Source of the DNA: Candidatus Petromonas tenebris
GTDB taxonomy: Bacteria; Bacillota; Clostridia; Peptostreptococcales; Caminicellaceae
NCBI GenBank assembly: GCA_014236755.1
Contig: JACCKY010000011.1
Span: 30,467-87,897, forward strand
DNA length: 57,431 nt
Reading direction: 5' to 3'
Under the pieces are notes generated by a model. That model saw only the letters and a program-made list of their open reading frames with translations. It was not told where the DNA came from and made no database searches. Positions 1 through 8,528 of the stretch are shown here, in pieces. The position numbers were made by a program, and so were the translations under genes. Positions within the stretch are counted from its first letter, which is position 1. The number at the start of each line of letters is the position of its first letter.

Positions 1-475
1 AGGGTATGGACAGCTGGACTGGAAGTTAAGACAAGATGATAGAGTAATTTGTATGGAGAGAACGAATATTCGATATGTAAAAGCCGAAGATATTGGAGAA
101 CAAATAGATTTAGCAACTATCGATGTAGCATTTATTTCTTTAAAGATAGTTTTACCTGTAGTAAAAAAGTTAGTTAAAGAGGGCGGGGAAATCGTTTTTT
201 TGATTAAACCTCAATTTGAGGCTGGAAGAGAGAAGATAGGAAAAAAAGGAGTTGTTAGGAGTAAAAATACACATAGGGAGATCATCGTTGAAATTTTGAA
301 TTTTGCCCATGAAATAGGTTTGACGATTAAAAAACTTACTTTTTCACCAATAACAGGACCTAAAGGAAATATTGAATTTTTAGCATATGGAATAAATAGC
401 CATTTATCTAGTCAGTTAGACGTTGAAAAGATCTCTTATGAGGTTGTAGAAAAGGCCCATAGAGAGTTACGATAA
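1..475 (+). CDS. tlyA: rRNA 2'-O-methyltransferase TlyA (3' part)
   Basis: The gene is cut by the window edge: the reading frame is open from base 2 and ends at a TAA at 473-475. The first visible residues, GYGQLDWKLRQDDRV, are the conserved block that follows the SAM-binding loop of TlyA/hemolysin-A proteins, which methylate 16S and 23S rRNA ribose. The Rossmann-like FtsJ fold continues with DVAFISL and the EIVFLIKPQFE strand. The N-terminal S4 domain must lie upstream. The order tlyA-argR-recN is shared with Bacillus and many Clostridia, which supports the name. The M at base 53 is internal and is not a start. Confidence 0.9.
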   Translation, partial: GYGQLDWKLRQDDRVICMERTNIRYVKAEDIGEQIDLATIDVAFISLKIVLPVVKKLVKEGGEIVFLIKPQFEAGREKIGKKGVVRSKNTHREIIVEILNFAHEIGLTIKKLTFSPITGPKGNIEFLAYGINSHLSSQLDVEKISYEVVEKAHRELR

Positions 476-513
476 ACAGGTTAATAAATGAATTAATAAA
501 AAAACTACATATT

Positions 514-542
514 TTGACAAAATTATCAAAAAATATTATAAA
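514..542 (+). promoter_or_regulatory. sigma-A-type promoter upstream of element D and argR
   Basis: TTGACA at 514-519, a 17-base spacer and TATAAA at 537-542. Transcription would start near 549, about 57 bases before the structured element at 606-720 and 267 bases before argR. This suggests that the element is either a leader of argR-recN or a separate short RNA. Prediction from sequence only. Confidence 0.5.
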
Positions 543-605
543 AAAGAGGAAAAAATATTGACCTGTAGAATTACTATAGATAACAAAGTTCAAGGTTAAA
601 TTTAT

Positions 606-720
606 TAGGATTTTGAGAATCTTTCTGGTTTATGTGAAGATTTGACCTCTTAAAATAAAAGAAGACAGAAGTAGCAACAAATGCTTCAAAATCGCTCAGA
701 AGGAAACCTCAAAATCCCTA
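606..720 (+). ncRNA. structured RNA candidate, diverged copy D of the dispersed element
   Basis: This occupies most of the 340-base gap between tlyA and argR. The outer stem is TAGGATTTTGAG (606-617) with CTCAAAATCCCTA (708-720). Inside it, after AAT (618-620), CTTTCTG (621-627) pairs with CAGAAGG (697-703), followed by AAAC (704-707). Copies at 14.4 and 47.6 kb have different stem sequences that still pair, but the same AAT / AAAC internal loop and a similar TCGCT-CAG block just before it. The pattern of changed stems and a constant loop is what a functional RNA would show. No open frame is visible in it. The rest of the gap holds the promoter at 514-542 and, at 761-780, an AT-rich stretch resembling an ARG box. 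Confidence 0.55.
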
Positions 721-815
721 GAGTAATATAAATTAAATCTTAGAGTTATCTATCTATAAAAGAAATAAATAAAAATGGCTATACTTTTAGAAAAATTAAA
801 TCTAGGAGGATTTGT

Positions 816-1265
816 ATGAAATATTCAAGGCATGCTAAGATACTTGAAATAATTGAAAATAATGAGATTGAAACCCAAGAGGAATTGGCAGAATACCTTA
901 AAAATAATGGATTTAACGTAACTCAGGCTACTGTGTCAAGAGACATAAAAGAATTGAGACTTATAAAGGTATTGACTAAAAATGGCAAATATAAGTATGC
1001 AACAATAAAGCAGCAGGAAGGTGTGCTATCAGATAGATTAATAAAAATATTTAAAGATACAGTTTTATCTATTGATTATGCTGAAAACATTATAGTATTT
1101 AAAACTCTAGTTGGAGCTGCAAATGCAGCTGCCGCAGCACTTGATGCCATAGACCTAAAAGAAAAAGTGGGTACAATAGCAGGTGATGATACAATCTTTT
1201 TATTAGTTAGGTACAAAAAAGATGTTCCTGATTTAATTGACTACTTTAAAAAGCTAATGAAGTAA
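816..1265 (+). CDS. argR: Arginine repressor ArgR
   Basis: This is a 149-residue arginine-responsive repressor. The N-terminal winged helix-turn-helix contains the family block TQATVSRDIKELRL (about residues 38-51). The C-terminal hexamerisation and arginine-binding domain contains GTIAGDDTIFLLVR. The length matches the family (about 150). The start is set by an AGGAGG 8 bases upstream. In Bacillus, AhrC represses arginine synthesis and activates its breakdown. It is followed 17 bases later by recN, the same pairing as in Bacillus. An AT-rich stretch at 761-780 (AATAAATAAAAATGG) resembles an ARG box and could allow autoregulation, but AT-rich matches of this kind are weak evidence. Confidence 0.95.
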   Translation: MKYSRHAKILEIIENNEIETQEELAEYLKNNGFNVTQATVSRDIKELRLIKVLTKNGKYKYATIKQQEGVLSDRLIKIFKDTVLSIDYAENIIVFKTLVGAANAAAAALDAIDLKEKVGTIAGDDTIFLLVRYKKDVPDLIDYFKKLMK

Positions 1266-1282
1266 GAAATGGGGGATTTTTT

Positions 1283-2998
1283 ATGCTCCTCAGGCTTAAT
1301 ATAGAAAATTTTGTTTTAATAGAAAACATAAATATTGATTTTAGTGAAGGTTTAAATGTAATGTCAGGAGAAACTGGAGCCGGTAAATCTATAGTAATAG
1401 ACGCATTGAACTTAGCACTAGGGGGTAAATCCAGTAAGAACTATGTTAGAACTGGTAAAGATAAGGCAGTAATACAGGCTGTATTTGACATTAATGGTAT
1501 ACAAATAAAAGAGTTATTATCCGAATATGGCATAGAATGTGATGACAATATTTTAATTTTAACCAGAGAGATATTTGGTACTGGTAGAAGCATTTCCAGA
1601 ATAAATGGCAGAATAGTTCAAATGGCCTTTGTTAAAAAAATTTCTAAACTTTTAATAGATATTCATGGACAACATGAGCATCAATCCCTGTTATATTCGG
1701 AAAACCATTTAGACATGTTGGATTTATATGGGAATAAAGGTATTAAAGAAATTAAATCCAAGGTAAGAGAAAAGTATTTTGAGCTTAAAGATATTGAAAA
1801 AAAATTAAATTCTCTTAATAATGATGAGAGGGAAAGAGAAAGAAGAATAGACCTTCTTAAATTCCAAGTTGAGGAGATAGATAGCTGCAATCTTAAGGAA
1901 AATGAAGATACTGAAATAGCTAAAGAATATGAATTGCTTAAAAATAGTGAACAGATTTATACAATAATTAATAACAGCCATGATATGATTTCTACTGGAA
2001 TTAGCGATGAATATTCGGTAATAGGAATTTTATCAAACATATTGGGAGATCTTAATAAAATATCGGACTTTAGCGATGAACTTCTCACTTTTCACAATGA
2101 ATTACAGGATATATTCTATAGACTTCAAGATATGGCTACAGATATGAGGCATTATAACGAAAATATTACCTTTGATTCCGAACGATTAGTGGAAATAGAA
2201 AAACGACTAGATACAATAAATAACCTTAAAAGAAAATATGGGAATACAATTGAAGAGATATTTAAGTATCGAGCTGAGTTAGCAGAGGAATTAGAAGAAC
2301 TAGAAGATAGTGCTAATAGAATAAAAATCTTAAATGAACAGATTGATGTATGTAAAAAAGAATATTTGGAGTTAAGTAATATACTAAGTTTATATCGTAA
2401 AAAAATAGCAAAGGACTTTGAAAAGAAAATAATAAAAGAACTTAAGGATTTAAATTTTGATAAAGCACAATTTAAAGTCAATATAGTTCCCAATATGGAT
2501 AAAGAAAACAATTTAGTATTTACTAGAAATGGAATTGATAAGATTGAATTTTTAATTTCTACTAATGCAGGCGAACCACTTAAACCACTTTCAAATATAG
2601 CATCTGGTGGAGAAATATCTAGAATTATGTTAGCTATGAAGGTTATTTTTGCTAAAATAGATAATATACCTACTTTAATATTTGATGAAATAGATACAGG
2701 AATAAGTGGAAAAACTGCTAATATTGTAGGAGAAAAATTAGCTTTAGTATCAAACACTCATCAGACAATTTGTATCACTCATCTTCCTCAAATTGCTGTA
2801 ATGGCTGATAATCATTTATTCATTGAAAAAACAACCCTAAAAAATCAAACTATAACTAAGATTAACAAGCTTAATGAAAAAGAAAGAATAAATGAAATTA
2901 GTCGTTTAATTGGAGGAAATAAAATAACAGATTTAACAATGAAAAACGCTAAAGAAATGATAGGTCTCGCAAATAAAACTAAACAAAATTTAAGATAG
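1283..2998 (+). CDS. recN: DNA repair protein RecN
   Basis: This 571-residue SMC-like ATPase acts early in double-strand-break repair. The N-terminal head carries Walker A GETGAGKS (about residues 29-36). A coiled-coil central arm follows (about 155-375). The C-terminal head has the ABC signature ASGGEISRIMLA and Walker B TLIFDEIDTGISG, then the H-loop ITHLPQIA. The length is close to the usual 550-575. ATG 1283 follows a GGGGG SD. It probably shares a transcript with argR and is closed by the hairpin at 3010-3038. Confidence 0.96.
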   Translation: MLLRLNIENFVLIENINIDFSEGLNVMSGETGAGKSIVIDALNLALGGKSSKNYVRTGKDKAVIQAVFDINGIQIKELLSEYGIECDDNILILTREIFGTGRSISRINGRIVQMAFVKKISKLLIDIHGQHEHQSLLYSENHLDMLDLYGNKGIKEIKSKVREKYFELKDIEKKLNSLNNDERERERRIDLLKFQVEEIDSCNLKENEDTEIAKEYELLKNSEQIYTIINNSHDMISTGISDEYSVIGILSNILGDLNKISDFSDELLTFHNELQDIFYRLQDMATDMRHYNENITFDSERLVEIEKRLDTINNLKRKYGNTIEEIFKYRAELAEELEELEDSANRIKILNEQIDVCKKEYLELSNILSLYRKKIAKDFEKKIIKELKDLNFDKAQFKVNIVPNMDKENNLVFTRNGIDKIEFLISTNAGEPLKPLSNIASGGEISRIMLAMKVIFAKIDNIPTLIFDEIDTGISGKTANIVGEKLALVSNTHQTICITHLPQIAVMADNHLFIEKTTLKNQTITKINKLNEKERINEISRLIGGNKITDLTMKNAKEMIGLANKTKQNLR

Positions 2999-3009
2999 TA
3001 TCCCTTGTT

Positions 3010-3038
3010 AAAGTTGTTGTTTTCCAACAACTTTTTTA
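3010..3038 (+). terminator. Rho-independent terminator of argR-recN
   Basis: A 10-bp stem AAAGTTGTTG / CAACAACTTT with a 5-base loop is followed by a T run, 12 bases after the recN stop. Confidence 0.85.
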
Positions 3039-3242
3039 TTTTTTTTGTAAAACTTCAATATAATGTATATTATACTTTTTTCTTCAAGTAATCTTATTTT
3101 TTATATAGAATAATGCTTTTGAAATTAGGCTAAATTATAATTAGAGCCTCCTAATTAAATAATGTAGCATTTAAGAATAATATTTTAAAAGGTGTGCTAA
3201 TATATGCTGAAAAGGAGTGATTTCAGTAGAGGAGGAAACTTT

Positions 3243-4547
3243 GTGAAAACCTTTTATAAAAAGAAAACCTTTTTTTGTATTCTATTCCTTGTATTATGTA
3301 TTGTCTCTATAACTTTCATTAGATTTTTAAGTTATCCTTCGCAAATAAATGTAATAGAGGGTAAAAATAGAATTTTGAACATACAATATCCATTTAAGTT
3401 AATGGAAGATAATAAAGATAATATTATTAGTATCAGTAATGGAACCAATAAAACTAGCAGACAAAGTAAGGTTAAAATAGTTCCTCTAAAGAGGGGAGAA
3501 ACAAATCTTGAAATAAAATTACTAGGGATATTACCTGTAAAAACTTTAAAGGTAGATGTGTTACCAAAATTAAAGGTTATACCTGGAGGCCATTCAATAG
3601 GTGTAAAACTAAATACAAAGGGTGTTTTAATTGTTGGACTTGAAGAAATTATAGGAGTTGATGGAAAAAATTATAATCCTGGCTATGATGGAGGACTCCG
3701 CATAGGAGACAGTATAATTGAAATAGAAGGGGAAAGGGTTAAAGATTCTAATCATGTTATAGAGATAATAAATAAGTATAAAGGGGAAAAACTAGATATA
3801 AAGGCCAGAAGAAATAACGAAATAATGTCTTTTAAGATAAAACCGGTAAAAAGTCAGAGATATAATGAATACAAAATAGGATTATGGGTTAAGGATGAAA
3901 CTGCTGGAGTAGGGACACTTACCTTTTATGATCCAAATACTAAGATCTATGGAGCCTTAGGTCATGCAATTTCTGAAGCTGAAACAGGACAAATCTTAAG
4001 TGTTGGGAAAGGTGAAATATTAAAATCAAGAGTAGTTTCAATTAAACAGGGAAAAAAAGGTAGTGCTGGTGAAATAAGAGGTATATTTCTAGAAACAACA
4101 GAACCTTTAGGAACCCTAGACAAGAATACGGATTATGGAATATATGGCAAAATGTATAAAGAACCAAGAAATTCAGTTTATAATAAACCTATGGAGATAG
4201 GTCTTCAACATGAAATTGAATTGGGTAGGGCGAAAATACTGACTACAGTAGATGATAATCAAATTAAAGCATATGACATTGTTATTGAAGAAATAAATAG
4301 ACAGAGAAAGCCAGATAATAAAAGTATGATAATAAGGATAACAGATAAAGAACTTTTAGCCAAAACTGGAGGAATAGTTCAAGGGATGAGTGGAAGTCCT
4401 ATAATTCAAAATAAAAAAGTGATCGGTGCCGTAACCCATGTATTTATTAATGATCCTACAAAGGGTTATGGAATCTTTATAGAATGGATGTTAAAGGAAT
4501 CTGATATTGAGTCATATATTGACAAACAGCTTGCTAAAACTGGCTAA
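3243..4547 (+). CDS. spoIVB: SpoIVB serine peptidase, sigma-K checkpoint signal
   Basis: This 434-residue S55-family peptidase is made in the forespore. It is secreted into the intermembrane space, where in Bacillus it triggers cleavage of pro-sigma-K. An N-terminal membrane anchor (FFCILFLVLCIVSITFI) is followed by a PDZ domain (about 115-200, with GLRIGDSIIEIEGE). The peptidase domain has the catalytic His in LGHAIS (H241) and Ser in GMSGSP (S383). I chose GTG 3243 because AGAGGAGG lies 7 bases upstream. An ATG at 3204 in the same frame would add 13 residues and has a weaker SD. Its position directly before spo0A is the Bacillus order. A forespore sigma-F/sigma-G promoter is expected but I could not pick one out with confidence. 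Confidence 0.94.
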   Translation: MKTFYKKKTFFCILFLVLCIVSITFIRFLSYPSQINVIEGKNRILNIQYPFKLMEDNKDNIISISNGTNKTSRQSKVKIVPLKRGETNLEIKLLGILPVKTLKVDVLPKLKVIPGGHSIGVKLNTKGVLIVGLEEIIGVDGKNYNPGYDGGLRIGDSIIEIEGERVKDSNHVIEIINKYKGEKLDIKARRNNEIMSFKIKPVKSQRYNEYKIGLWVKDETAGVGTLTFYDPNTKIYGALGHAISEAETGQILSVGKGEILKSRVVSIKQGKKGSAGEIRGIFLETTEPLGTLDKNTDYGIYGKMYKEPRNSVYNKPMEIGLQHEIELGRAKILTTVDDNQIKAYDIVIEEINRQRKPDNKSMIIRITDKELLAKTGGIVQGMSGSPIIQNKKVIGAVTHVFINDPTKGYGIFIEWMLKESDIESYIDKQLAKTG

Positions 4548-4560
4548 ATTTTTAATATAA

Positions 4561-4605
4561 AAAATATTAGTTGATATAAATTTCAACTAATATTTTCTTT
4601 TTTTT
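4561..4605 (+). terminator. Rho-independent terminator of spoIVB
   Basis: A 14-bp stem AAAATATTAGTTGA / TCAACTAATATTTT ends in a long T-rich run. Confidence 0.85.
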
Positions 4606-4693
4606 CTACATTATAATTTCTACACCTATTAATTGTCCATCTTTTACCCAAATAATATATATTATTTAAAAAAAGAAGGATATTTATCTTCTT

Positions 4694-4700
4694 TGTCGAA
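4694..4700 (+). promoter_or_regulatory. Candidate 0A box upstream of spo0A
   Basis: TGTCGAA at 4694-4700 matches the Spo0A-binding core TGNCGAA and lies 67 bases before the spo0A start. This fits the autoregulation known in Bacillus. A single 7-base match in a 200-base gap is suggestive but not conclusive. Confidence 0.5.
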
Positions 4701-4766
4701 TTGAAATTGTTATATGAAAGTTTATAAAATAAAGAACGTGTTACCATATTTCAAGGGGGTTTTTAA

Positions 4767-5573
4767 GTGAAAGAGAAAACTAAAATATTGATTGCAGATG
4801 ATAACAAAGATTTTTGTGATATTCTTTATGAATATCTAAGTAAGCAAGAAGATCTAGAAATTGTAGGTGTCGCCAAGGATGGAATAGAAGCAATTGAACT
4901 GCTGTCTAAGAAATCTCCAGACGTTTTAATTCTGGATATTATTATGCCCCATTTAGATGGATTAGGTGTACTTGAAAAGATGAATTCTATGATAGGTCAG
5001 AAAAAACCTAAGGTTATAATTCTTTCGGCCGTTGGGCAAGATAGAATAACTCAGAAAGCAATTAGTTTGGGGGCGGATTATTACGTAGTGAAGCCCTTTG
5101 ACTTTGAAGTTTTCATCAAAAGAATTAGACAACTTACGGGAACTGTGCAAAATAATATGGATAAAAGGATTGCAATAAAGGACTTCAATATTGCTAATTC
5201 AAATAATAAACCGAATACAATGTCTATTGAAGCAGAGATAACAAATATTATACATGAAATAGGAGTTCCCGCCCATATAAAAGGATATCTATATTTGCGT
5301 GAAGCAATTGGGATGGTTGTTGAAAATATTGAATATCTAAGTGCAGTTACTAAAGAGCTATATCCAAATATAGCCCAAAAATTTAATACTACACCAAGTA
5401 GGGTAGAAAGAGCAATCAGACATGCTATAGAAGTTGCATGGAGTAGAGGAAAGATGGATACGATTAACAGGCTTTTTGGGTATACTGTACATAACGGTAA
5501 AGGCAAACCAACAAATAGTGAATTTATAGCTATGATTGCAGACAAATTAAGAATAGAACAGCAAATTTCCTGA
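4767..5573 (+). CDS. spo0A: Sporulation master regulator Spo0A
   Basis: This 268-residue response regulator, when phosphorylated, commits the cell to sporulation. The receiver domain has the acidic pair D11/D12, the phosphoacceptor D57 in LILDIIMP, and the conserved Lys in VVKPFD. The C-terminal Spo0A DNA-binding domain ends with the recognition region [20 protein letters not shown]. Length and domain order match the family. The start is GTG 4767, preceded by AAGGGGG. It is monocistronic by its flanks: a terminator before it (4561-4605) and after it (5581-5625). A candidate 0A box sits upstream. Confidence 0.98.
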   Translation: MKEKTKILIADDNKDFCDILYEYLSKQEDLEIVGVAKDGIEAIELLSKKSPDVLILDIIMPHLDGLGVLEKMNSMIGQKKPKVIILSAVGQDRITQKAISLGADYYVVKPFDFEVFIKRIRQLTGTVQNNMDKRIAIKDFNIANSNNKPNTMSIEAEITNIIHEIGVPAHIKGYLYLREAIGMVVENIEYLSAVTKELYPNIAQKFNTTPSRVERAIRHAIEVAWSRGKMDTINRLFGYTVHNGKGKPTNSEFIAMIADKLRIEQQIS

Positions 5574-5580
5574 TTAATGA

Positions 5581-5625
5581 AAAAACACTTCTTATTTAGA
5601 CTAATAAATAGGAGGTGTTTTTATT
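5581..5625 (+). terminator. Rho-independent terminator of spo0A
   Basis: A long stem AAAAACACTTCTTATTTA paired with TAAATAGGAGGTGTTTTT (G-U pairs) and a T-rich end. Confidence 0.85.
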
Positions 5626-5646
5626 TTTAAAAGAGGTGAAAGTCAA

Positions 5647-5724
5647 ATGAGTAAAGAAACTAAAATAATATTTGATGAATTAAATTTCTCGATAGCTAGA
5701 ATAACCGAAAGAGAGAAGAAATGA
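5647..5724 (+). CDS. 25-residue micro-ORF downstream of spo0A
   Basis: ATG 5647 follows a good SD (AGAGGTGAA, 6-7 bases upstream). The frame runs 25 codons to a TGA that overlaps the next ATG as ATGA. The product begins MSKETKIIFDELNF and is charged, with no membrane segment or known motif. I do not recognise it. The SD and the coupled overlap with the next micro-ORF favour real translation. The shortness leaves chance as an alternative. Confidence 0.4.
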   Translation: MSKETKIIFDELNFSIARITEREKK

Positions 5725-5816
5725 AGAAAATTAAAGGAAAACGATATTGGTATAAAGAAGAGTTGAAAAGAGCTGGAGACATTGTACTAAAACTTGATAA
5801 AGGAAAGAAAAAGTAA
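5721..5816 (+). CDS. 31-residue basic micro-ORF, coupled to the previous one
   Basis: It starts inside the stop of the preceding micro-ORF (ATGA overlap at 5721-5724). The product is 31 residues and strongly basic, beginning MKKIKGKRYWYKEEL and ending in a Lys-rich tail KLDKGKKK. A terminator hairpin follows at 5832-5880, so the pair would form a compact transcription unit between spo0A and the SASP gene. No family recognised. Short basic proteins of this kind occur among spore core proteins, but nothing here proves that role. Confidence 0.45.
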   Translation: MKKIKGKRYWYKEELKRAGDIVLKLDKGKKK

Positions 5817-5831
5817 CTGATAAAATACTGG

Positions 5832-5880
5832 AAAGTCCTTATTTGATTATTTGAATGACATATCAAAATAAGGACTTTAA
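5832..5880 (+). terminator. Rho-independent terminator of the micro-ORF pair
   Basis: AAAGTCCTTATTTGAT pairs with ATCAAAATAAGGACTTT (one bulge). Only a modest T run follows. Confidence 0.6.
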
Positions 5881-5979
5881 TTATATAACCTAAAATTACC
5901 TTGTATTATAAGAAAAAAATTTACAGAAAATAAACTATAGATGATATAAATTATTAATAACAGAATTGAGGTGTTGGAT

Positions 5980-6204
5980 ATGGCTAAGAAGCCAATGGAT
6001 CCAAATGCTAGGGAAGCTTTAAATCAATTGAAATATGAAATAGCTAGGGATTTAGGAATAATAAATCTACAATCTGGCAATAGAGGCAATTTAACATCAC
6101 GGCAAAACGGTATACTAGGAGGACAGCTAGGGGGAGCTATGACAAAAAGGCTTATTGAAAAGGCACAAATAGAATTGTTAAACAATACAAATAAAAATTT
6201 GTAA
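5980..6204 (+). CDS. Small acid-soluble spore protein, alpha/beta type
   Basis: This 74-residue protein is of the kind that coats and protects DNA in dormant spores. Family marks are the region around EIARDLGI, which contains the site cut by the germination protease GPR, and the C-terminal block GGQLGGAMTKRLIEKAQ. I chose ATG 5980, 6 bases after GAGGTG. An ATG-like codon at 5971 in frame lies within the SD and is unlikely. It appears monocistronic. Alpha/beta SASP genes are normally transcribed by sigma-G in the forespore, but no clear sigma-G promoter could be picked from the AT-rich upstream region. Confidence 0.95.
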   Translation: MAKKPMDPNAREALNQLKYEIARDLGIINLQSGNRGNLTSRQNGILGGQLGGAMTKRLIEKAQIELLNNTNKNL

Positions 6205-6437
6205 GGAAAACACATGCAACATATGAGAAAGCTATGTTTATTTAGGAAATTATTAATTTTTTCAAAAAATATTATTTATTTCCGAGGCAATAGTTAGAAT
6301 ACAACAATATATTACAAGCTTTTTACTTCTTTCATTTAATATATGACAATTTAATACTATTTTGATATTTTTATTGGCAAAGATTTTGATAAAAGTAACA
6401 AAGTTATGAAAAAACAATTTATTAAGGGATGTTTTTT

Positions 6438-7301
6438 ATGGAGAAGATTATTTCTACTAGAAGTTGGATAAAATCATTTGATGGTACAAAATTATATTAT
6501 GCAGCAGATATTCCTAAAAACTGTAAATCCATAATAATTTTTCTTCATGGATTTAGCGAACATCTTGGAGTATATGAATATTTAAAGGATAAATTAAATA
6601 GTTATGATTATGGCTTATATAGATTTGATCTTAGAGGTCATGGAAGGTCAGAGGGAAAGAGGGGATATATTAACGATTTTAGATATTTTTTAGAAGACAC
6701 CGATGTTATTGTAAATTTAGCTAAAAAAGAGTGTGCAAACCTTCCTATTTTTATGTTCGGTTATAGTTTAGGAGGGCTTATTGCTACATCTTATGGCATA
6801 AAGTATAAAAATAAGATAAATGGGCAAATACTTTCAGGAGCTGCTACTATGCCTCCTTTAATTGTTCAGGGTTTGATAGGAACACTTTTTAGAGTAATAA
6901 ATATCTTTCACCCTAACATGAAAATCAATAATAAAATATTTAGGTTTTTTATTAAAAGTGATAATCCTAAAAATAATCATGAAAGAGATCATCTGATTTT
7001 AGATGAAGCAACTTTAAAGTTGCATGTAGAATTTTTAGTTAAAGGAATAAAATGGTTAAACAAGAACATCTCTCATTACAACATGCCGTGTTTAATACTT
7101 CATGGAGGAAATGATAAAGTAATAATTAAAGAAGCATCTGAAAAATTATATCGAAAAATTTCATCTTTAGATAAAGAGATACGAATATATGAAGACTTAT
7201 GCCATGAATTAGTTAACGAGCAAAATAAGGATATTATATTAGACGATATTAGGAACTGGATAGAAAAAAGAATAGATGATAATAACGAAGTCTATGTCTA
7301 A
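6438..7301 (+). CDS. Alpha/beta hydrolase, monoacylglycerol lipase-like
   Basis: This 287-residue protein is of the lysophospholipase/monoglyceride lipase group (Hydrolase_4). Visible motifs are the oxyanion region FLHGFSEH, the segment DLRGHGRSEG, the nucleophile elbow GYSLGG, the acid residue in HGGNDKV and the catalytic His in LCHELVNE. No signal peptide is seen, so it is probably cytoplasmic. The start is ATG 6438, since AAGGGA lies 8 bases upstream. It stands alone between a 230-base AT-rich gap with nothing recognisable and a terminator at 7289-7319. The natural substrate is not evident from context. Confidence 0.85.
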   Translation: MEKIISTRSWIKSFDGTKLYYAADIPKNCKSIIIFLHGFSEHLGVYEYLKDKLNSYDYGLYRFDLRGHGRSEGKRGYINDFRYFLEDTDVIVNLAKKECANLPIFMFGYSLGGLIATSYGIKYKNKINGQILSGAATMPPLIVQGLIGTLFRVINIFHPNMKINNKIFRFFIKSDNPKNNHERDHLILDEATLKLHVEFLVKGIKWLNKNISHYNMPCLILHGGNDKVIIKEASEKLYRKISSLDKEIRIYEDLCHELVNEQNKDIILDDIRNWIEKRIDDNNEVYV

Positions 7302-7319
7302 GGATATAGGCTATTTTTT
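7289..7319 (+). terminator. Probable terminator after the hydrolase gene
   Basis: AGTCTATGTC pairs with GATATAGGCT (two G-U pairs) over a 4-base loop, followed by ATTTTTTA. The stem overlaps the end of the coding region. Confidence 0.6.
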
Positions 7320-7391
7320 AGCAAAATTATTTGTTTGTTTTTAAATTTTATTGGAAATACTATGTGTAAATACGCTGAGGTGAATAACTTT

Positions 7392-8528
7392 ATGTTAATA
7401 GAGGCTAAGGTAAAAAAAGATTCCAAAACAAAAAATCTAGTAAAAAGATTAAAACCTGGAGAAATAGCAGCTATAAAGCATAGAGATATTGATGAAATGG
7501 CTGCATTATCATTAGTTGAACGCAGGCCAAAACTTGTTATAAATGCGGAGAAATCTATAAGTGGTAAATATCCTAATAGAGGACCATTAATTTTACTTGA
7601 GGCAGGTATAAATATTATAGAATTAAATGACAGAGCATGTTATGAACATATAAAAGAAAATATGAAAATAAAAGTAAAGAACAATAAAATTTATATAAAT
7701 AATTCTTATATTGGAAGTGGAGAAATATTAACAAAGGAGATTATAGAAAGAAAAACTGAAGAATCTAAAAGAAATATAGAAATTGAGCTAGATAATTTTA
7801 TTGAAAACACATTGGAATATGCTAAAAAAGAAAAGAATCTTATTTTAGGGAATTTGGAAATACCTATAATTGACACTGAAATAAGGAATAAACATGTATT
7901 AGTAGTAGTCAGAGGGAAGGATTACAAAAAAGACCTAATAACTATCAAATCCTATATAGAGGAAGTAAAACCTGTACTGATTGGGGTTGATGGCGGTGCA
8001 GATGCTCTTTTAGATTTTGGATATGAGCCTGACATAGTTATTGGTGATATGGATAGTGTATCTGATAAATGTCTTAAATTGTGCAAAGAAATTATTGTAC
8101 ATGCCTATTGTAATGGGGATGCTCCTGGAATAAACAGGATAAAACAAATGGGACTTGATTATAAAATATTTCCTTCACCAGGAACTAGTGAAGATATCGC
8201 GATGCTATTAGCCTATGAGAAGGGAGCCGATTTTATCGTAGCAGTAGGAACACATACAAATATGATAGATTTTTTAGAAAAGGGGAGAAAAGGTATGGCA
8301 AGTACCTTTTTAGTTAGATTAAAGGTTGGTTCAAAGCTTATTGATGCAAAGGGTGTAAATAAATTATATAGGGAAAGATTAAAGCCAATATATATATTTA
8401 ACGTATTATTTTCTTCTCTAATTCCAATTATAATAATATGCCTGCTTTCTCCTTTAAGCCAACAGTTATTAAAACTATTACAGATAAGATTAAAACTAAT
8501 TCTTGAATTGAAGGGGATACTATGGTAA
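7392..8528 (+). CDS. steA: SteA-like protein (thiamine pyrophosphokinase-like fold)
   Basis: This 378-residue protein has the GDMDSVS nucleotide-binding block typical of the thiamin-pyrophosphokinase-like fold, preceded by IGVDGGADALLDFGYEPD. One C-terminal membrane segment (about residues 333-352, rich in Ile/Leu) anchors it. In Actinobacteria, SteA and SteB form a complex that controls peptidoglycan hydrolysis in septation. Many Clostridia carry the same pair as hypothetical genes. The start is ATG 7392, with GAGGTG 9 bases upstream. The longer frame from 7335 lacks an SD. Its stop overlaps steB by 7 bases, which implies translational coupling. Confidence 0.85.
   Translation: MLIEAKVKKDSKTKNLVKRLKPGEIAAIKHRDIDEMAALSLVERRPKLVINAEKSISGKYPNRGPLILLEAGINIIELNDRACYEHIKENMKIKVKNNKIYINNSYIGSGEILTKEIIERKTEESKRNIEIELDNFIENTLEYAKKEKNLILGNLEIPIIDTEIRNKHVLVVVRGKDYKKDLITIKSYIEEVKPVLIGVDGGADALLDFGYEPDIVIGDMDSVSDKCLKLCKEIIVHAYCNGDAPGINRIKQMGLDYKIFPSPGTSEDIAMLLAYEKGADFIVAVGTHTNMIDFLEKGRKGMASTFLVRLKVGSKLIDAKGVNKLYRERLKPIYIFNVLFSSLIPIIIICLLSPLSQQLLKLLQIRLKLILELKGILW

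Noticed and set aside
53-475. The first M (base 53) as the start of tlyA
   Set aside because: The same frame is open to the window edge and encodes conserved TlyA residues before this Met, so the gene is truncated by the window and starts upstream.
476-815. A lost NAD kinase gene between tlyA and argR
   Set aside because: Many Clostridia have nadK here, but the gap shows no remnant of a nadK reading frame, and Bacillus also lacks it at this place. The gap is explained by promoter and element D.
2152-2757. A 201-codon open frame on the minus strand within recN
   Set aside because: It is antisense to a well-supported gene, has no SD and no family motif. AT-rich coding sequence often leaves such frames open. 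The same holds for similar antisense frames within pdp, rpsA, cmk and spo0A.
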